64,000 nt of DNA, from positions 1 through 64,000 of the forward strand of contig CANJIU010000005.1 of NCBI GenBank assembly GCA_947474365.1, written 5' to 3'. The position numbers and the translations under genes are program-made. The first letter of the stretch is position 1. The number at the start of each line of letters is the position of its first letter. Source of the stretch: Opitutia bacterium (lineage in GTDB: Bacteria; Verrucomicrobiota; Verrucomicrobiia; Opitutales; Opitutaceae). The notes under the pieces were generated by a model that saw only the letters and a list, made by a program, of their open reading frames with translations, made no database searches and was not told where the DNA came from. Positions 1 through 7,912 of this stretch are shown in pieces.

Positions 1-1
1 C

Positions 2-142
2 GAACTCTCGGCGGCGCAGCAGAAAGCCGTGCGACTCTTCGAGCTGGACCGCTGGATGCCTTCACTTTCTTCAACTATGAATATGCCCTCATCAGCTCAG
101 AGGAGAACTGCACCTGTAAATGGTCAAAAGATGCGAAAGTAG
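2..142 (+). CDS. Possible C-terminal end of a gene entering from the left edge
   Basis: An open frame runs from the window edge to a TAG at 140-142. Its first twenty codons have strongly GC-rich third positions, as the real genes here do, and read like a helical, charged segment (key residues AAQQKAVRLFELDRW). The last twenty residues are low-complexity and less gene-like. I do not recognise the protein. It could be the tail of a real gene or chance; the other frames also stay open for a while. Bases 143-251 hold no gene that I can see. Confidence 0.25.
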   Translation, partial: ELSAAQQKAVRLFELDRWMPSLSSTMNMPSSAQRRTAPVNGQKMRK

Positions 143-251
143 GGCTAGTCCCTGCAACCCTTGGGTCGGTATCCAACGGCCCACGTCATTTCGGCGCGTA
201 ACAATACCGACCGATTGGCACGCCCTTTTCGCAGTGCGACGACTCTCCTGA

Positions 252-818
252 TTACTCGGAGATAGGGGAGGGACCGGTAGATGACCAAGTGGGTGGCCGC
301 CGGACGAGGGAGACGAAGAGCAGAAGGAGCACGGCAATTGTCGCGGCGACGAACGCCCCGGAGGAAGGCATGGCAAGCCACCTGAGCGACTCCTTCGCCA
401 AACCAGTGCTGCCGAGTACCGGGGCGCAGAAGCCGGCCCACATCCAGAAAATGGAGTAGCCCAATCCGCCCGCGCCAAGACCGACGCTGACGGCAATTGT
501 GACGAGGCGTGAAGGACCGATCAATCCGACCAACACGATCAACGCCAGTGCCGTAGTGCCCATGCCACCCGCGTGCAGGTGAGCGCGCTGCATGTACCCC
601 CACGACTTATCGAGCACCGCTTTGATCGCGGCATCGTCGCCTTTGTACACCGTGTCGCGCACGGAGGCGGCAGATGTTTTCAAGCGGCTTTTGATGGCGT
701 CCTCGTTGAGCCCGAAGACGATGCCGATTCCTTGGCCGAAGAGAATGGTGAGCACGGCAAGCACGAGTCCGAGCGAGGCGGTGCGTAGACTGGCGGTGAA
801 GGATTCGGAGGTCGTCAT
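252..818 (-). CDS. Four-segment integral membrane protein of unknown function
   Basis: The protein has 188 residues when started at ATG 818, which has a purine-rich stretch (CCTCC on the plus strand, at 826-830) a few bases upstream. An upstream in-frame start at 893 would add 25 residues that do not look like a signal. Four hydrophobic stretches are visible: about residues 12-36, 78-100, 105-130 and 160-180. Between the first two lies a soluble loop rich in Lys and Asp, followed by an HLHAGGMG motif. The layout suggests an inner-membrane protein with a periplasmic loop. I cannot name the family. It stands alone, divergent from the PEP-CTERM gene downstream. Confidence 0.75.
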   Translation of the reverse strand: MTTSESFTASLRTASLGLVLAVLTILFGQGIGIVFGLNEDAIKSRLKTSAASVRDTVYKGDDAAIKAVLDKSWGYMQRAHLHAGGMGTTALALIVLVGLIGPSRLVTIAVSVGLGAGGLGYSIFWMWAGFCAPVLGSTGLAKESLRWLAMPSSGAFVAATIAVLLLLFVSLVRRPPTWSSTGPSPISE

Positions 819-1272
819 ATTTATTGGAGGAAACTCGATCTGCAGGGAGATCGAATTTCGGAGGGATTTTGCAAGGTGGCCGGTGGAAACCAATTCGGCC
901 CCCGGTGGTCCCCCAAGCCCGCATGACCGATCTGCGTCTGTGCACGGAAGAGCCCGGTCAAGGAGAAGGATTTTGCCGTGGCACCGCGGGGCATTGGCCC
1001 ATCATGTTCTCCATCACCGCCAGCGTCTGTGCATCGTTTGGCCAACCTCACGCGCAAATTCTCGGTCGGCTAGTCGATTCGGTGACTTGCAGTAGGTGGA
1101 TGCCCCAATGGCGGCATGCCGCGCGCAGTGGTACTCTGCGGCGGGAAGAACTCGGTCCATTGGTTTCTATCCCCTGACCAGAGTCGAGGCGCGAGTGCGG
1201 TGTGCGAACCGTGTCCTTTAAAGTCGGGGGGGGAACGTCGGGTGGAGTGCGAGGGTACTTGAGGGTCGGGTC
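819..1272. other. Intergenic region without a recognisable gene
   Basis: About 450 bases separate the divergent membrane-protein gene and the PEP-CTERM gene. Short frames occur on both strands, but none has family-like sequence. The region presumably carries the promoters of both genes; no convincing -35/-10 pair stood out. Confidence 0.5.
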
Positions 1273-3378
1273 GTGGAACCTGCGACCGCCAGCCCGGCCC
1301 CTGCCGTCAGATCGTCGCCAGAGATGCGTATCATGATTCCACTAATTGAACGGAACGTCCGGCCGGCGCCTTACCGGCGCTGCGTCGGTGGCTTCTGCCT
1401 GGTGTTGATGGGTGTCACTCTGCTGGGCGCGCCGCTGGCGGCCCAGATCGCGCTCTACTGGGATATCAACGGCAGCGCAGCGGAGGCCGGTGGTGCGACG
1501 CCCAGTGGCACTTGGCGGACCAGCGGAACATCGAACACGAATTGGAGCACGAACGTGGGTGGCGACGTCGCCACCGCCAATTGGACGAATGGCAACATCG
1601 CGGTGTTCAGCGCCGGCACCGACGCCACCGGCAGCTACAGCGTCACGGTGGCCGGTGCTCCCACCGTCGACTCCATCGTGATCCAGCGGGGCGGCACCAT
1701 CACGTTTTCCAGCAGTGTACTGAACCTGACCGGCACGCTTCCGAGCATCGACGTCGCCACCGGCACGACCGCGGTGTTCGACACGCGGCTCTCCGGTGCC
1801 AATGGTCTGGTGAAGGCGGGCGGGGGGATCCTACAACTCAACAGCACCACCAACAACTACACCGGCGACACGGTCATCGACGCCGGCACGCTGATCCTTG
1901 GTCCAGGCAAAAACATCCTGCCCGGCACCACCGCGGTTACGGTAGGGGCGGGAGCGACCATGGAATTTTCCGCCGGAGGAAATACCTCCGCGATCGCTGC
2001 GCTCGGCGGCGCGGGTCACGTCAACATTCGCGACAATCAAATCAGGATCGGTGACGTCTCCTCCACTACATTTTCCGGAGTGATCTCCGATGGCGGTGGC
2101 GGCGGCACTCTGCGCAAGGACGGTTCCGGCACCCTTACCCTCGCGGGCGCCAGCACCTTTTCCGGAGCAACCTCGCTTAACGCCGGCACGCTTGTCGTGG
2201 CGAACAACACCGCCCTCGGCGCCGCGAGTGCCGGCAACGCCATTGCCAATGGCGCCGCACTGCATTTTTCGGGCGGCGTCGCGGTCAACGAAACCAACTT
2301 TACTCTCACTGGGGCGGGCGACGGCACCGGAGTGCTGCGAAACCTCGACGGTGCCAACTCCCTCACCGCCAGTCTCACCGCGAGCGGCGCCGCGATGACC
2401 GTCGGTTCGGATGCAGGCACGCTCACTCTCGCGGGCGACCTCAATCTCGGCGCGACCAATCTCACGATCGTTGGCGCCGGCTCGATCGTGCTGGGCGGAG
2501 TCGTCGGAGGCAGCGGGGCAACGCAACTCGTGAAGCAGGGAACGGGCACTTTGACTCTCGCGGGCAACTCGGCGAATACCTTCGGTGGCGCCGTCGCGAT
2601 CAACGATGGCACGCTCGCGTTGTCCAAGATGTCCGGCATCGACGCGTTCGCGTCGAACGTGATCACCATCGGCGACGGAACGGGAGCCGCCGGCTCGGCC
2701 GCGTTGACCCTGCTCGCCTACCAACAAGTCCCCGATACGGCCACGGTCACACTCCAATCCGACGGCGTATTCAACCTGAACAACTTCAGCGAAAAGATTG
2801 AGGCCATTGCCGGTGCCGGGCTCATCTCGCTTTCGACCAGTGGGTATCTGACGGTTGGCTCCCTCGGGACAAGTTCCACCTTTGGCGGCGCCGTTTCTGG
2901 ATCCGGTACGCTCGTGAAAGACGGCACCGGCACGCTGACGTTTACCAATTCCTTTTCGTTTGAAGGGGTGTTTGAGCTCCGCGGTGGCACGTTGGCACTC
3001 GGGTCCGGCACCCACTTGACCGTCGGCACCCTGCACATCACCGGCAGCACCATCCTCGATTTTGGCAACAGCACCGCGACCTTTCTAAATGCCGGCATTT
3101 TCACCATCGCTAGCGGGGTGACGCTCACGATTCAGAACTGGGCCGACGGGGTCGACTATTTCCACACGCAAAATTTCACCGGCGCCATCCTAGATGCGCG
3201 GGGTGTCGCACCCCAGAATCAGGTGACGTTTACGGGCTTTTCCAGCAACAGCACCGGCTGGCAGTCCTACGACCGGCAGGTGACGCCAACTCCTGAGCCA
3301 GCCACCTACGGTGCCCTCTTCCTGTCCGGCTGCCTTGCCCTCCTCGGCTACCGCCGCTTCCGCGCCCCTCGCCGCTGA
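1273..3378 (+). CDS. PEP-CTERM protein with autotransporter-associated beta-strand repeats
   Basis: This is a secreted surface or extracellular-matrix protein. After a hydrophobic signal segment (FCLVLMGVTLLGAPLAAQ) it is almost entirely beta-strand repeat rich in Gly, Thr, Ser and Ala. At least four autotransporter-associated repeats are visible, each with a core like KDGSGTLTLAG followed by a GTL strand. The C-terminus carries a PEP-CTERM sorting signal: TPEPATYG, a hydrophobic segment, then a basic tail (YRRFRAPRR). In this family the signal is recognised by an exosortase; no exosortase is seen in the window. The start is uncertain: GTG 1273, ATG 1324 and ATG 1333 are in frame, and the later two put the signal peptide nearer the N-terminus. 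Codon use matches its neighbours. Confidence 0.85.
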   Translation: MEPATASPAPAVRSSPEMRIMIPLIERNVRPAPYRRCVGGFCLVLMGVTLLGAPLAAQIALYWDINGSAAEAGGATPSGTWRTSGTSNTNWSTNVGGDVATANWTNGNIAVFSAGTDATGSYSVTVAGAPTVDSIVIQRGGTITFSSSVLNLTGTLPSIDVATGTTAVFDTRLSGANGLVKAGGGILQLNSTTNNYTGDTVIDAGTLILGPGKNILPGTTAVTVGAGATMEFSAGGNTSAIAALGGAGHVNIRDNQIRIGDVSSTTFSGVISDGGGGGTLRKDGSGTLTLAGASTFSGATSLNAGTLVVANNTALGAASAGNAIANGAALHFSGGVAVNETNFTLTGAGDGTGVLRNLDGANSLTASLTASGAAMTVGSDAGTLTLAGDLNLGATNLTIVGAGSIVLGGVVGGSGATQLVKQGTGTLTLAGNSANTFGGAVAINDGTLALSKMSGIDAFASNVITIGDGTGAAGSAALTLLAYQQVPDTATVTLQSDGVFNLNNFSEKIEAIAGAGLISLSTSGYLTVGSLGTSSTFGGAVSGSGTLVKDGTGTLTFTNSFSFEGVFELRGGTLALGSGTHLTVGTLHITGSTILDFGNSTATFLNAGIFTIASGVTLTIQNWADGVDYFHTQNFTGAILDARGVAPQNQVTFTGFSSNSTGWQSYDRQVTPTPEPATYGALFLSGCLALLGYRRFRAPRR

Positions 3379-4219
3379 TCATATTATTCGCGGCCCCGAC
3401 AGCCTTTCATCGACAATTCGGTTCGATGAGACCGCGCCCAACACCCTGAAATCACGCCGACCAATATCCTCGATTCTGCCTTCCGCCGCGTGGGGTGTCC
3501 TCCTTGTTTGGGCGAATGCTGCCTGCACAACGAGCGCACCTCCGGTCGCCCCACCTTCGACCGCAGCACTCTCGGCTGCGATGAGCGCGATGACGGCGAC
3601 GACGCACAACGGGGCAATACCCACCCACGTCGAGATTCTCGCCACATTTCTCGCGAACGACACCACGCAGAATAGCGCCATCGGCCTGAACGAATGGCGC
3701 ACCGCGTCACGCGCGTTGTTCGAGATCACGGACAAGAATCACGACGGCGTGATTGAACGCGCGGAGGTTGGGGACAACGCCCTGATGCGCGAGGTGTTTT
3801 CGAACCTCCCCCAGGGGCACGACGGCAAACTGACCAAGCAAGAATTTCTAGACTTGCGCGAGACCATCTTCCGCGCCGCCGACATCGATCACAACGGCTA
3901 CATCGCCTTCGTGGAATATGAAATCCTCGTGCTGCTCCGCCGCACTGGCTGGGTCGACCTTGACAAAGACGGTCGCATCGAAATGTCCGAGCTGCGCACC
4001 GTGCTGGAGCGGGCCTTCCAACTGCTCGACGCCAACCACGATGGTGCGCTGACCGGCAACGACATGGAGTTGCTCTCGCCGGAAAGTCTTGCCGCGATGG
4101 ACCCAAAGCACACCGGCCGCATCACACTCGAACAACTCATCAATGGCTACCGGTTTCTGCTGGGTGCCGACCAGGTCAACCGCAATGTCACGCCCCGTGG
4201 TTATCCGCTTCCGCCGTGA
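3311..4219 (+). CDS. EF-hand calcium-binding protein, probable lipoprotein
   Basis: Four EF-hand loops can be read, counted from ATG 3311: residues 141-152 (DKNHDGVIERAE), 191-202 (DIDHNGYIAFVE), 216-227 (DLDKDGRIEMSE) and 240-251 (DANHDGALTGND), each with Asp/Asn at positions 1, 3 and 5 and an acidic residue at or near position 12. A basic stretch KSRR, a hydrophobic run and the lipobox-like ANAAC lie around residues 47-72, so the true start is probably well downstream of 3311. The only ATG before that signal lies inside the preceding gene; CTG 3446 is an alternative. The gene overlaps or closely follows the PEP-CTERM gene, so the two are probably co-transcribed and both act outside the cytoplasm. 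Confidence 0.75.
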   Translation: MPSSCPAALPSSATAASAPLAADHIIRGPDSLSSTIRFDETAPNTLKSRRPISSILPSAAWGVLLVWANAACTTSAPPVAPPSTAALSAAMSAMTATTHNGAIPTHVEILATFLANDTTQNSAIGLNEWRTASRALFEITDKNHDGVIERAEVGDNALMREVFSNLPQGHDGKLTKQEFLDLRETIFRAADIDHNGYIAFVEYEILVLLRRTGWVDLDKDGRIEMSELRTVLERAFQLLDANHDGALTGNDMELLSPESLAAMDPKHTGRITLEQLINGYRFLLGADQVNRNVTPRGYPLPP

Positions 4220-4259
4220 GCCTGCCGGTGCCTCAGTTCCTCGCTCTCGCTCTGCCGGT

Positions 4260-4600
4260 GGAGTGGCTGAACTATTCTTAATTTGCGGTCGGTTCACTGG
4301 AGAGTCCGGATGACGGATCCACGGCCCCTGCCAGTCATCCGCATTCAACAGCCCCATGGTGAAACGCGCCGGGTTGCTCCAAAGTGATGGGTGGCCGTCC
4401 TTGTCATGAACGCGCACCTGCCAGAAACCCGACTGGTTGGAGACCAAGCGTGCGCCACCGTAGGGGACAAGGACCGACCGCGACGATTTCACCACGCCGC
4501 TGTCCCAGAGATCCGCACTCCCTGCGGCGAGATGTTCCGGACGGCTCGCGGCGCGGATCTGCCAGGCGGTTTGTTTTTGTCCGCGCACCGCAGGTACTTG
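4260..4600 (-). pseudogene. Remnant of an alpha-L-rhamnosidase (GH78) N-terminal region
   Basis: On the minus strand about 100 residues match the N-terminal domain of bacterial alpha-L-rhamnosidases: QTAWQIRAAS near 4570, then LWDSGVV, VPYGG, FWQVRVHDKDG, SLWSNPARFTMGLL and DWQGPWI near 4290. Family members have roughly 900-1100 residues; here there is no catalytic domain. After the WI motif the frame runs antisense into the EF-hand gene. The preceding N-terminus is also missing. I see this as a truncated gene remnant rather than a small functional protein. It fits the rhamnose-related enzymes further right. Confidence 0.7.
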
Positions 4601-5113
4601 TTTGCGACTAATAGGGTAGAGTAAACGGAGTTGGGGCGTTCCTCGTTCGAAAGTAAGTCTGCTGGTTCAGCCGAGGCAGGGTGCCTTTCCTGGCGAACGG
4701 AACGGCGAAGGTTCAAGCGGTGGGCTTTCACCCTCCGGCAAGACGGGATGCCGCGCTATTGGGAGACGTAGACGGGCTCGATTGGGACGTCGGCGGGGCC
4801 GTTGCTGGCGTTTTTCGCGCGATGTGAACTTCCGGACTGGTCGGGTAGAGCCGCAGATGGGCGGTCGGCGCGAAATTCCACCCTGCAGCGCTGCGGACCT
4901 CCGACTCCTCGGGGCGGCCCGAGCCCTCGAAATTGCTTGTCACTCGTTTTCCGCAACGCGTAATAGCGCCTCCTCGGTTCCGACCGACAGAGGTATTGGC
5001 CACGCGAAGCGTCACCACTTTCCCCTTGGAAAGCATCCGTTGACAGTTTCGAGTGGTGAAGACCGCTGCCGGGCGTGCCGAATCGACGCAGGTCGTTGTT
5101 CTAAATTGGAAAT
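4601..5113. other. Intergenic region, no gene seen
   Basis: Frames on both strands are short and low-complexity. Nothing resembles a protein family. The stretch lies between the rhamnosidase remnant and the tRNA and may contain further decayed sequence. Confidence 0.5.
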
Positions 5114-5188
<75 letters not shown>

Positions 5189-5376
5189 ATTTCAACGCCG
5201 CGGTGGACGGTCTGTGAAACCTTGAACCAACGACGGACCATTGTCGCTGCCAGGGTGCGCAAGGTGCCGTTCGCAGAGGGCAGGCGATTTTCGGGCCGAA
5301 GCGGGCGTTTTCGCGCGGGTGCGCGCGGCGTGCCGCCGGTGTCGACATTCTCGGATCGACCTGCCAGTCTTCCGCC

Positions 5377-6459
5377 ATGAAAACCCGTATCGGTATCCTC
5401 ACCGGAGGCGGGGACTGCCCTGGCCTCAACACGGTCATCCGGTCTGTCGTCAAATGCGCCACCAAGCGTGGCTGGGAAACACTCGGAATTCTCGGCGGTT
5501 TTGAAGGCTTGATCGAGCCGACGCGCTCCCGGGTGCTCGACTATCACGAGATGGACGGGCTCCTGTTTCTCGGCGGCACGATTTTGGGTGCGTCCAACAA
5601 GGGCCGCTTCTCGGCCAAGTCCGGCCACGGTGAATCCCGCGCCATCGATCCCGCGGTGCTGGCGGCGGCGCGCGCGGGTTTCGAATCGCTCGGTCTCCGG
5701 GCGCTGATTGTCGTCGGTGGCGACGGCTCGCTGTCGATTGCCCAGCAATGTTTCGAGGCGGGCATTCCCGTCGTCGGTGTGCCGAAGACAATCGACAACG
5801 ACATCTCGGGCACGGTGATCACGTTTGGCTTCGACAGTGCGGTCTCGTTTGCCACGGAGGCACTCGATCGACTGCGCACGACCGCGCAGAGTCACGAGCG
5901 GGTGATGGTCTGTGAGATGATGGGGCGCTATGCCGGCTGGATCGCGGCGCACGCCGGAATCGCGGGAGGCGCCGACGTGATTCTGATCCCCGAAGTACCG
6001 TTCAACCTGGATTCCGTGTGTCGCGTCGTCACCGACCGCGAAGCGCAGGGGAAGCATTTTACGCTCGTGGTGGTGGCCGAAGGCGCGCGCGAGGCGGGCC
6101 GCGACTTTGTCACGCTGGGTGAAACGGGTGCGATTCGGGAGGCCCGGCTGGGCGGAATCGGCGCGGCGGTGGCGGAGGCCATCGGCCGTCGCACCGGCAA
6201 GGAGACGCGGGTTTGCGTGTTGGGTCATCTCCAGCGCGGCGGCGCGCCGACGACGTTCGATCGGTTGCTTTGCACGCGGTTTGGCGCCAGCGCGGTCCGG
6301 CTTGTCGCGGCAGAACAATACGGCTTCATGGTGGCGCATCGTCCGCCCGACACCGAGGCGATACCGCTGACCGAGGCCATCGGTCACCTGCGCACCGTGC
6401 CGCTCGATGGTGACATCGTCCGCACTGCCCGTGATCTCGGCATCGGATTCGGGGACTGA
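5377..6459 (+). CDS. pfkA: 6-phosphofructokinase
   Basis: This is a cytoplasmic glycolytic enzyme that phosphorylates fructose 6-phosphate. The 360 residues show the family motifs in order: an N-terminal glycine-rich GGGDCPGLN (residues 10-18), GGDGS (114-118), PKTIDNDI (136-143, with the catalytic Asp of the TID motif), MMGRYAGWIA (181-190) and the IPE motif (204-206). Glycine in GGDGS is the ATP-type residue, since pyrophosphate enzymes usually have Asp there. The lysine of PKTIDND is more typical of pyrophosphate or mixed-clade enzymes. ATP use is therefore likely but not certain. It starts at ATG 5377 and stands alone after the tRNA. Confidence 0.93.
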   Translation: MKTRIGILTGGGDCPGLNTVIRSVVKCATKRGWETLGILGGFEGLIEPTRSRVLDYHEMDGLLFLGGTILGASNKGRFSAKSGHGESRAIDPAVLAAARAGFESLGLRALIVVGGDGSLSIAQQCFEAGIPVVGVPKTIDNDISGTVITFGFDSAVSFATEALDRLRTTAQSHERVMVCEMMGRYAGWIAAHAGIAGGADVILIPEVPFNLDSVCRVVTDREAQGKHFTLVVVAEGAREAGRDFVTLGETGAIREARLGGIGAAVAEAIGRRTGKETRVCVLGHLQRGGAPTTFDRLLCTRFGASAVRLVAAEQYGFMVAHRPPDTEAIPLTEAIGHLRTVPLDGDIVRTARDLGIGFGD

Positions 6460-6520
6460 AGCGAGGGCGGGGCTGTCGGGCGCCAAAGAAATTCTGACCG
6501 GGTATGCGACGGCAGCGAAA

Positions 6521-6606
6521 AGGTAGGGGCGGCGCTCCGAGCCGTCTGCAAGAACGGTGGGAGTACCGTAAGGAAAGCGGGCGCCTGCGGAGAGGCGTCC
6601 CTACCT
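6521..6606. repeat. Palindromic REP-like interspersed repeat
   Basis: The left arm at 6521-6539 (AGGTAGGGGCGGCGCTCCG) and the right arm at 6588-6606 are inverted copies matching at about 16 of 19 positions. They enclose some 48 bases that can fold further. The element fills the gap between two convergent genes. Its form is that of a repetitive extragenic palindrome or small MITE-like repeat; I cannot show other copies inside this window. Confidence 0.5.
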
Positions 6607-6627
6607 GCCGCTCCTTTCCGACGGCCG

Positions 6628-7761
6628 CTAACGCGGCGGGCTCTTGGTCGCGGCGAGCGACGTGACGTAGGCGGCGATGGCGACCATATCGTCACCGGTG
6701 AGGTTGACGACGACAGGCTGCATCAGCGCGGCCGATACGCCCTTCCGGGTTCCGCGCTGCATGTCGTAAATCTGCCGGACCAGATAGCTCGGCGAGCGGC
6801 CGGCGATGCCGGGCACGTCGGCCAGCCCCATCAAGTCCGGGCCGTGGCAGGTGCCGCACGCGACGGTCCGGCCGGGCACAATCTTGCCGTCGGCAACGCT
6901 CATGCCGCCGGTGGTGACGAGGTTTTCCCCTTTCTTGATGCTGCCGACCGGCACGTAGGCGACGAAGCCGACGCGGGGGTTGCGGAGCTTCTCGGTCTGC
7001 TCCTCGGTTTCCGGCATCTCGACGATCCGGCCGGCGATGGGTTCCGTTCCGGCGCCCTCAATCTCCTGATGCAGATTGCCGACGATGCGGGTCTTGGGCA
7101 CCTGTTCCGTCTCGACCACGCGTGTCCACGGGGTCCACGGCATCGCGCCGAAATATTCCGCCGCCTCCTTCATCTCCTCGGCGGTCATCCCCTTGGCGAG
7201 CGCGATCATTGTGGGGGTGTTGGGCTTTCGCGGATCGACGGTCGAGCGCAGTCCGTTGCGGAAATCCTCCAGTTGCCGGATGAAGTAGGCGACCGGCAGG
7301 CCCGACACGGGGGCGTTTTCCGGCCGTCCCTTGCCGGTGGGGAGGTGACACGACGCACAGCCGCGGGCGGCGTTGCCCAGGCTCGGGGAGCCGTGGGCGA
7401 TGACGTGGGTCATGCGCGGATGGTCGCCGGGAAACCAGTCGATCACGTTGCTGAGATCGCGGATGTCGACGAGCGAGTAGCCGGCGTCGCTGCCGGCGAC
7501 ATGACGGATCCGGGTCTGCTCGGCGGGATCTTCGTTCGGCCGCAGCTTCCGGCTCGGCAGACCCTGCGGTGTGGCCTTATCGCCCGGCGCCGGTGGAGTG
7601 AGAAACCCGTAGGCCCAGAGCGGTTCCGGGACGTCCGCAGCGGCGGCGTGCCCGATTCCGACCCTCAGGCCGGCGGCGCCCGCGACCAAGGCGATGAACG
7701 CCGTCACGATGCGGCGCGCAGGGTTGAGGGGCTGTTTGGCGGGCAACGTGGCAGGAGGCAT
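6628..7761 (-). CDS. Di-haem cytochrome c protein, exported
   Basis: The protein has 377 residues starting at ATG 7761, just before a basic N-terminus and a hydrophobic signal (IVTAFIALVAGAAGLRVGIGHAAA). Two CXXCH haem c sites are present, CASCHLP in the first half and CGTCHGPD in the second, each in a cytochrome c-like domain. A Met near the end of each domain could be the distal ligand. It is likely periplasmic and transfers electrons, as in gluconate- or alcohol-dehydrogenase-type cytochrome subunits, but no dehydrogenase sits beside it. A longer in-frame N-terminus exists but is Arg-rich and not signal-like. Confidence 0.88.
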   Translation of the reverse strand: MPPATLPAKQPLNPARRIVTAFIALVAGAAGLRVGIGHAAAADVPEPLWAYGFLTPPAPGDKATPQGLPSRKLRPNEDPAEQTRIRHVAGSDAGYSLVDIRDLSNVIDWFPGDHPRMTHVIAHGSPSLGNAARGCASCHLPTGKGRPENAPVSGLPVAYFIRQLEDFRNGLRSTVDPRKPNTPTMIALAKGMTAEEMKEAAEYFGAMPWTPWTRVVETEQVPKTRIVGNLHQEIEGAGTEPIAGRIVEMPETEEQTEKLRNPRVGFVAYVPVGSIKKGENLVTTGGMSVADGKIVPGRTVACGTCHGPDLMGLADVPGIAGRSPSYLVRQIYDMQRGTRKGVSAALMQPVVVNLTGDDMVAIAAYVTSLAATKSPPR

Positions 7762-7912
7762 GGCGCCTATTTCACGCGCATCCCGTGTGGCGAGGCGAGC
7801 ACTTCGGTGCACAAAAATCCAGTTTCCCTTGGCGGACCGCTCGCGATAGAGCTTGCGGGCCATTCCACGGGCCGACGCCCGTCGTCGCCCCATTCCTCGA
7901 AACCTACCTCGC

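Noticed and set aside
824-1177. Plus-strand frame of 117 codons upstream of the PEP-CTERM gene
   Set aside because: It has no family resemblance, contains poor codon patterns and overlaps the likely promoter region.
1831-3036. Minus-strand frame of 401 codons inside the PEP-CTERM gene
   Set aside because: The repeat sequence on the plus strand explains it; the translation is low-complexity.
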